Source: Basidiobolus meristosporus CBS 931.73 (Eukaryota; Basidiobolomycota; Basidiobolomycetes; Basidiobolales; Basidiobolaceae). From it: a stretch of 51,335 bases of DNA. The DNA is taken from contig MCFE01000632.1 in NCBI GenBank assembly GCA_002104905.1, forward strand, positions 1 to 51,335, in the 5' to 3' direction. Positions within the stretch are counted from its first letter, which is position 1. Each line of letters opens with the position of its first letter. Shown one piece after another: positions 51,193-51,335 of this stretch. A program made the translations under genes and the position numbers. Under the pieces are notes generated by a model. The model ran no database searches. It was not told the origin of the DNA and worked only from the letters and a program-made list of their open reading frames with translations.

Positions 51193-51335
51193 TGTCATGA
51201 TCACATGACAACCATGAACACCCCATGCCAAGTTTCAGCTTCCCAGCTCAATTTCTAAAGAGATTCCTTCCGGAACCTTCTACCACCTTCCAGAAAGTTC
51301 CTGACCATTCCAAAACCATTGTTACACAATGGAAC
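51193..51335 (+). repeat. Chromovirus 2 3' LTR, first 143 bp
   Basis: TGTCATGATCACATGACAAC onward matches 13529-13387 reversed, with few differences. It runs off the window, so LTR age and target duplication cannot be scored. Confidence 0.9.

Larger units (their letters stand above)
46219..51335 (+). mobile_element. Chromovirus 2 (same family as 4008-13529), 3' end beyond window
   Basis: A + strand sister of chromovirus 1: a rearranged 5' LTR, self-priming site 46330-46342, gag, frameshift signal, pol with chromodomain, polypurine tract and the start of the 3' LTR at 51193. Inserted into copia element 3. gag and pol each carry one stop; polymerase and integrase catalytic residues are intact. 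Confidence 0.92.

Noticed and set aside
1-51335. RIP or other C-to-T hypermutation as the cause of decay
   Set aside because: The stops I can trace against a sister copy come from mixed changes (T to A, C to T, A to T) and the active-site change is G to T. There is no transition bias by eye, although I did not compute indices.
1-51335. A host gene, tRNA, rRNA or CRISPR array hidden in the gaps
   Set aside because: Every long open frame I examined belongs to an element family or is a shadow. No cloverleaf with conserved boxes and no regular spacer array were seen. Unassigned gaps (33631-34297, 36780-37180) show no convincing coding.

Overview
The window is wall-to-wall transposable-element sequence. 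I found no host gene, tRNA or rRNA that I can support. The element types (a chromodomain Ty3 element of the Tf1/sushi kind, Ty1/copia elements, a tnp2-type DNA transposon, a PIF/Harbinger-like transposon), about 40% GC by eye and short intron-like gaps suggest a filamentous fungus, most likely a basidiomycete. I cannot name the species.

Layout. (1) 1-21848 is a stack of nested insertions. The bottom layer is an ORF-B gene of a two-gene DNA transposon (copy A, + strand: 72-285, 1090-1299, 17391-17537, about 21506-21848). A solo LTR (286-1089) cuts it, and so does a second whole copy of the same transposon (copy B, 1300-17390; CCCT... inverted ends, 3-bp target duplication). Copy B carries ORF-B (-) and a divergent tnp2-like transposase gene (+). 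A solo 'beta' LTR interrupts copy B's ORF-B. Inside that LTR sits a Ty3 chromovirus (4008-13529, -, target duplication GTTCT), and inside the chromovirus LTR sits a young gag-protease-only LTR element (4050-7666, +, target duplication ACGG). A decayed copia element (17538 to about 21500, -) cuts copy A again. (2) 21849-26052 holds two more tnp2 transposon copies (-), with a solo 'gamma' LTR and a 343-bp miniature element inside. (3) 26053-29660 is a decayed copia element (+). (4) 29668-38950 holds three broken gamma-LTR Ty3 elements; a PIF/Harbinger-like element (35871-38777) is inserted in the last LTR. (5) 38951-43335 is a second Harbinger-like copy and an ORF-B copy. (6) 43336-46218 is beta LTR and copia debris. 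(7) 46219-51335 is a second chromovirus (+), running off the right edge.

How parts work together. The two chromovirus copies share a textbook -1 frameshift signal between gag and pol (G GGA AAC, 6-nt spacer, 11-bp hairpin). They also share a Tf1-like self-priming site, in which the predicted 5' end of the transcript pairs with the primer site next to the LTR. Both copies are inactivated by a few point changes. The gag-protease element has no polymerase or integrase and must be mobilised in trans. Its two 804-bp LTRs differ at four positions by my count, while the chromovirus LTRs around it differ at seven of 521, so the ages agree with the nesting order.

Best candidates for something undescribed: the two-gene CCCT-ended transposon with its unrecognised ORF-B and matching miniature element; the gag-protease-only LTR element; and the CCATATATGG palindrome shared by several element families.
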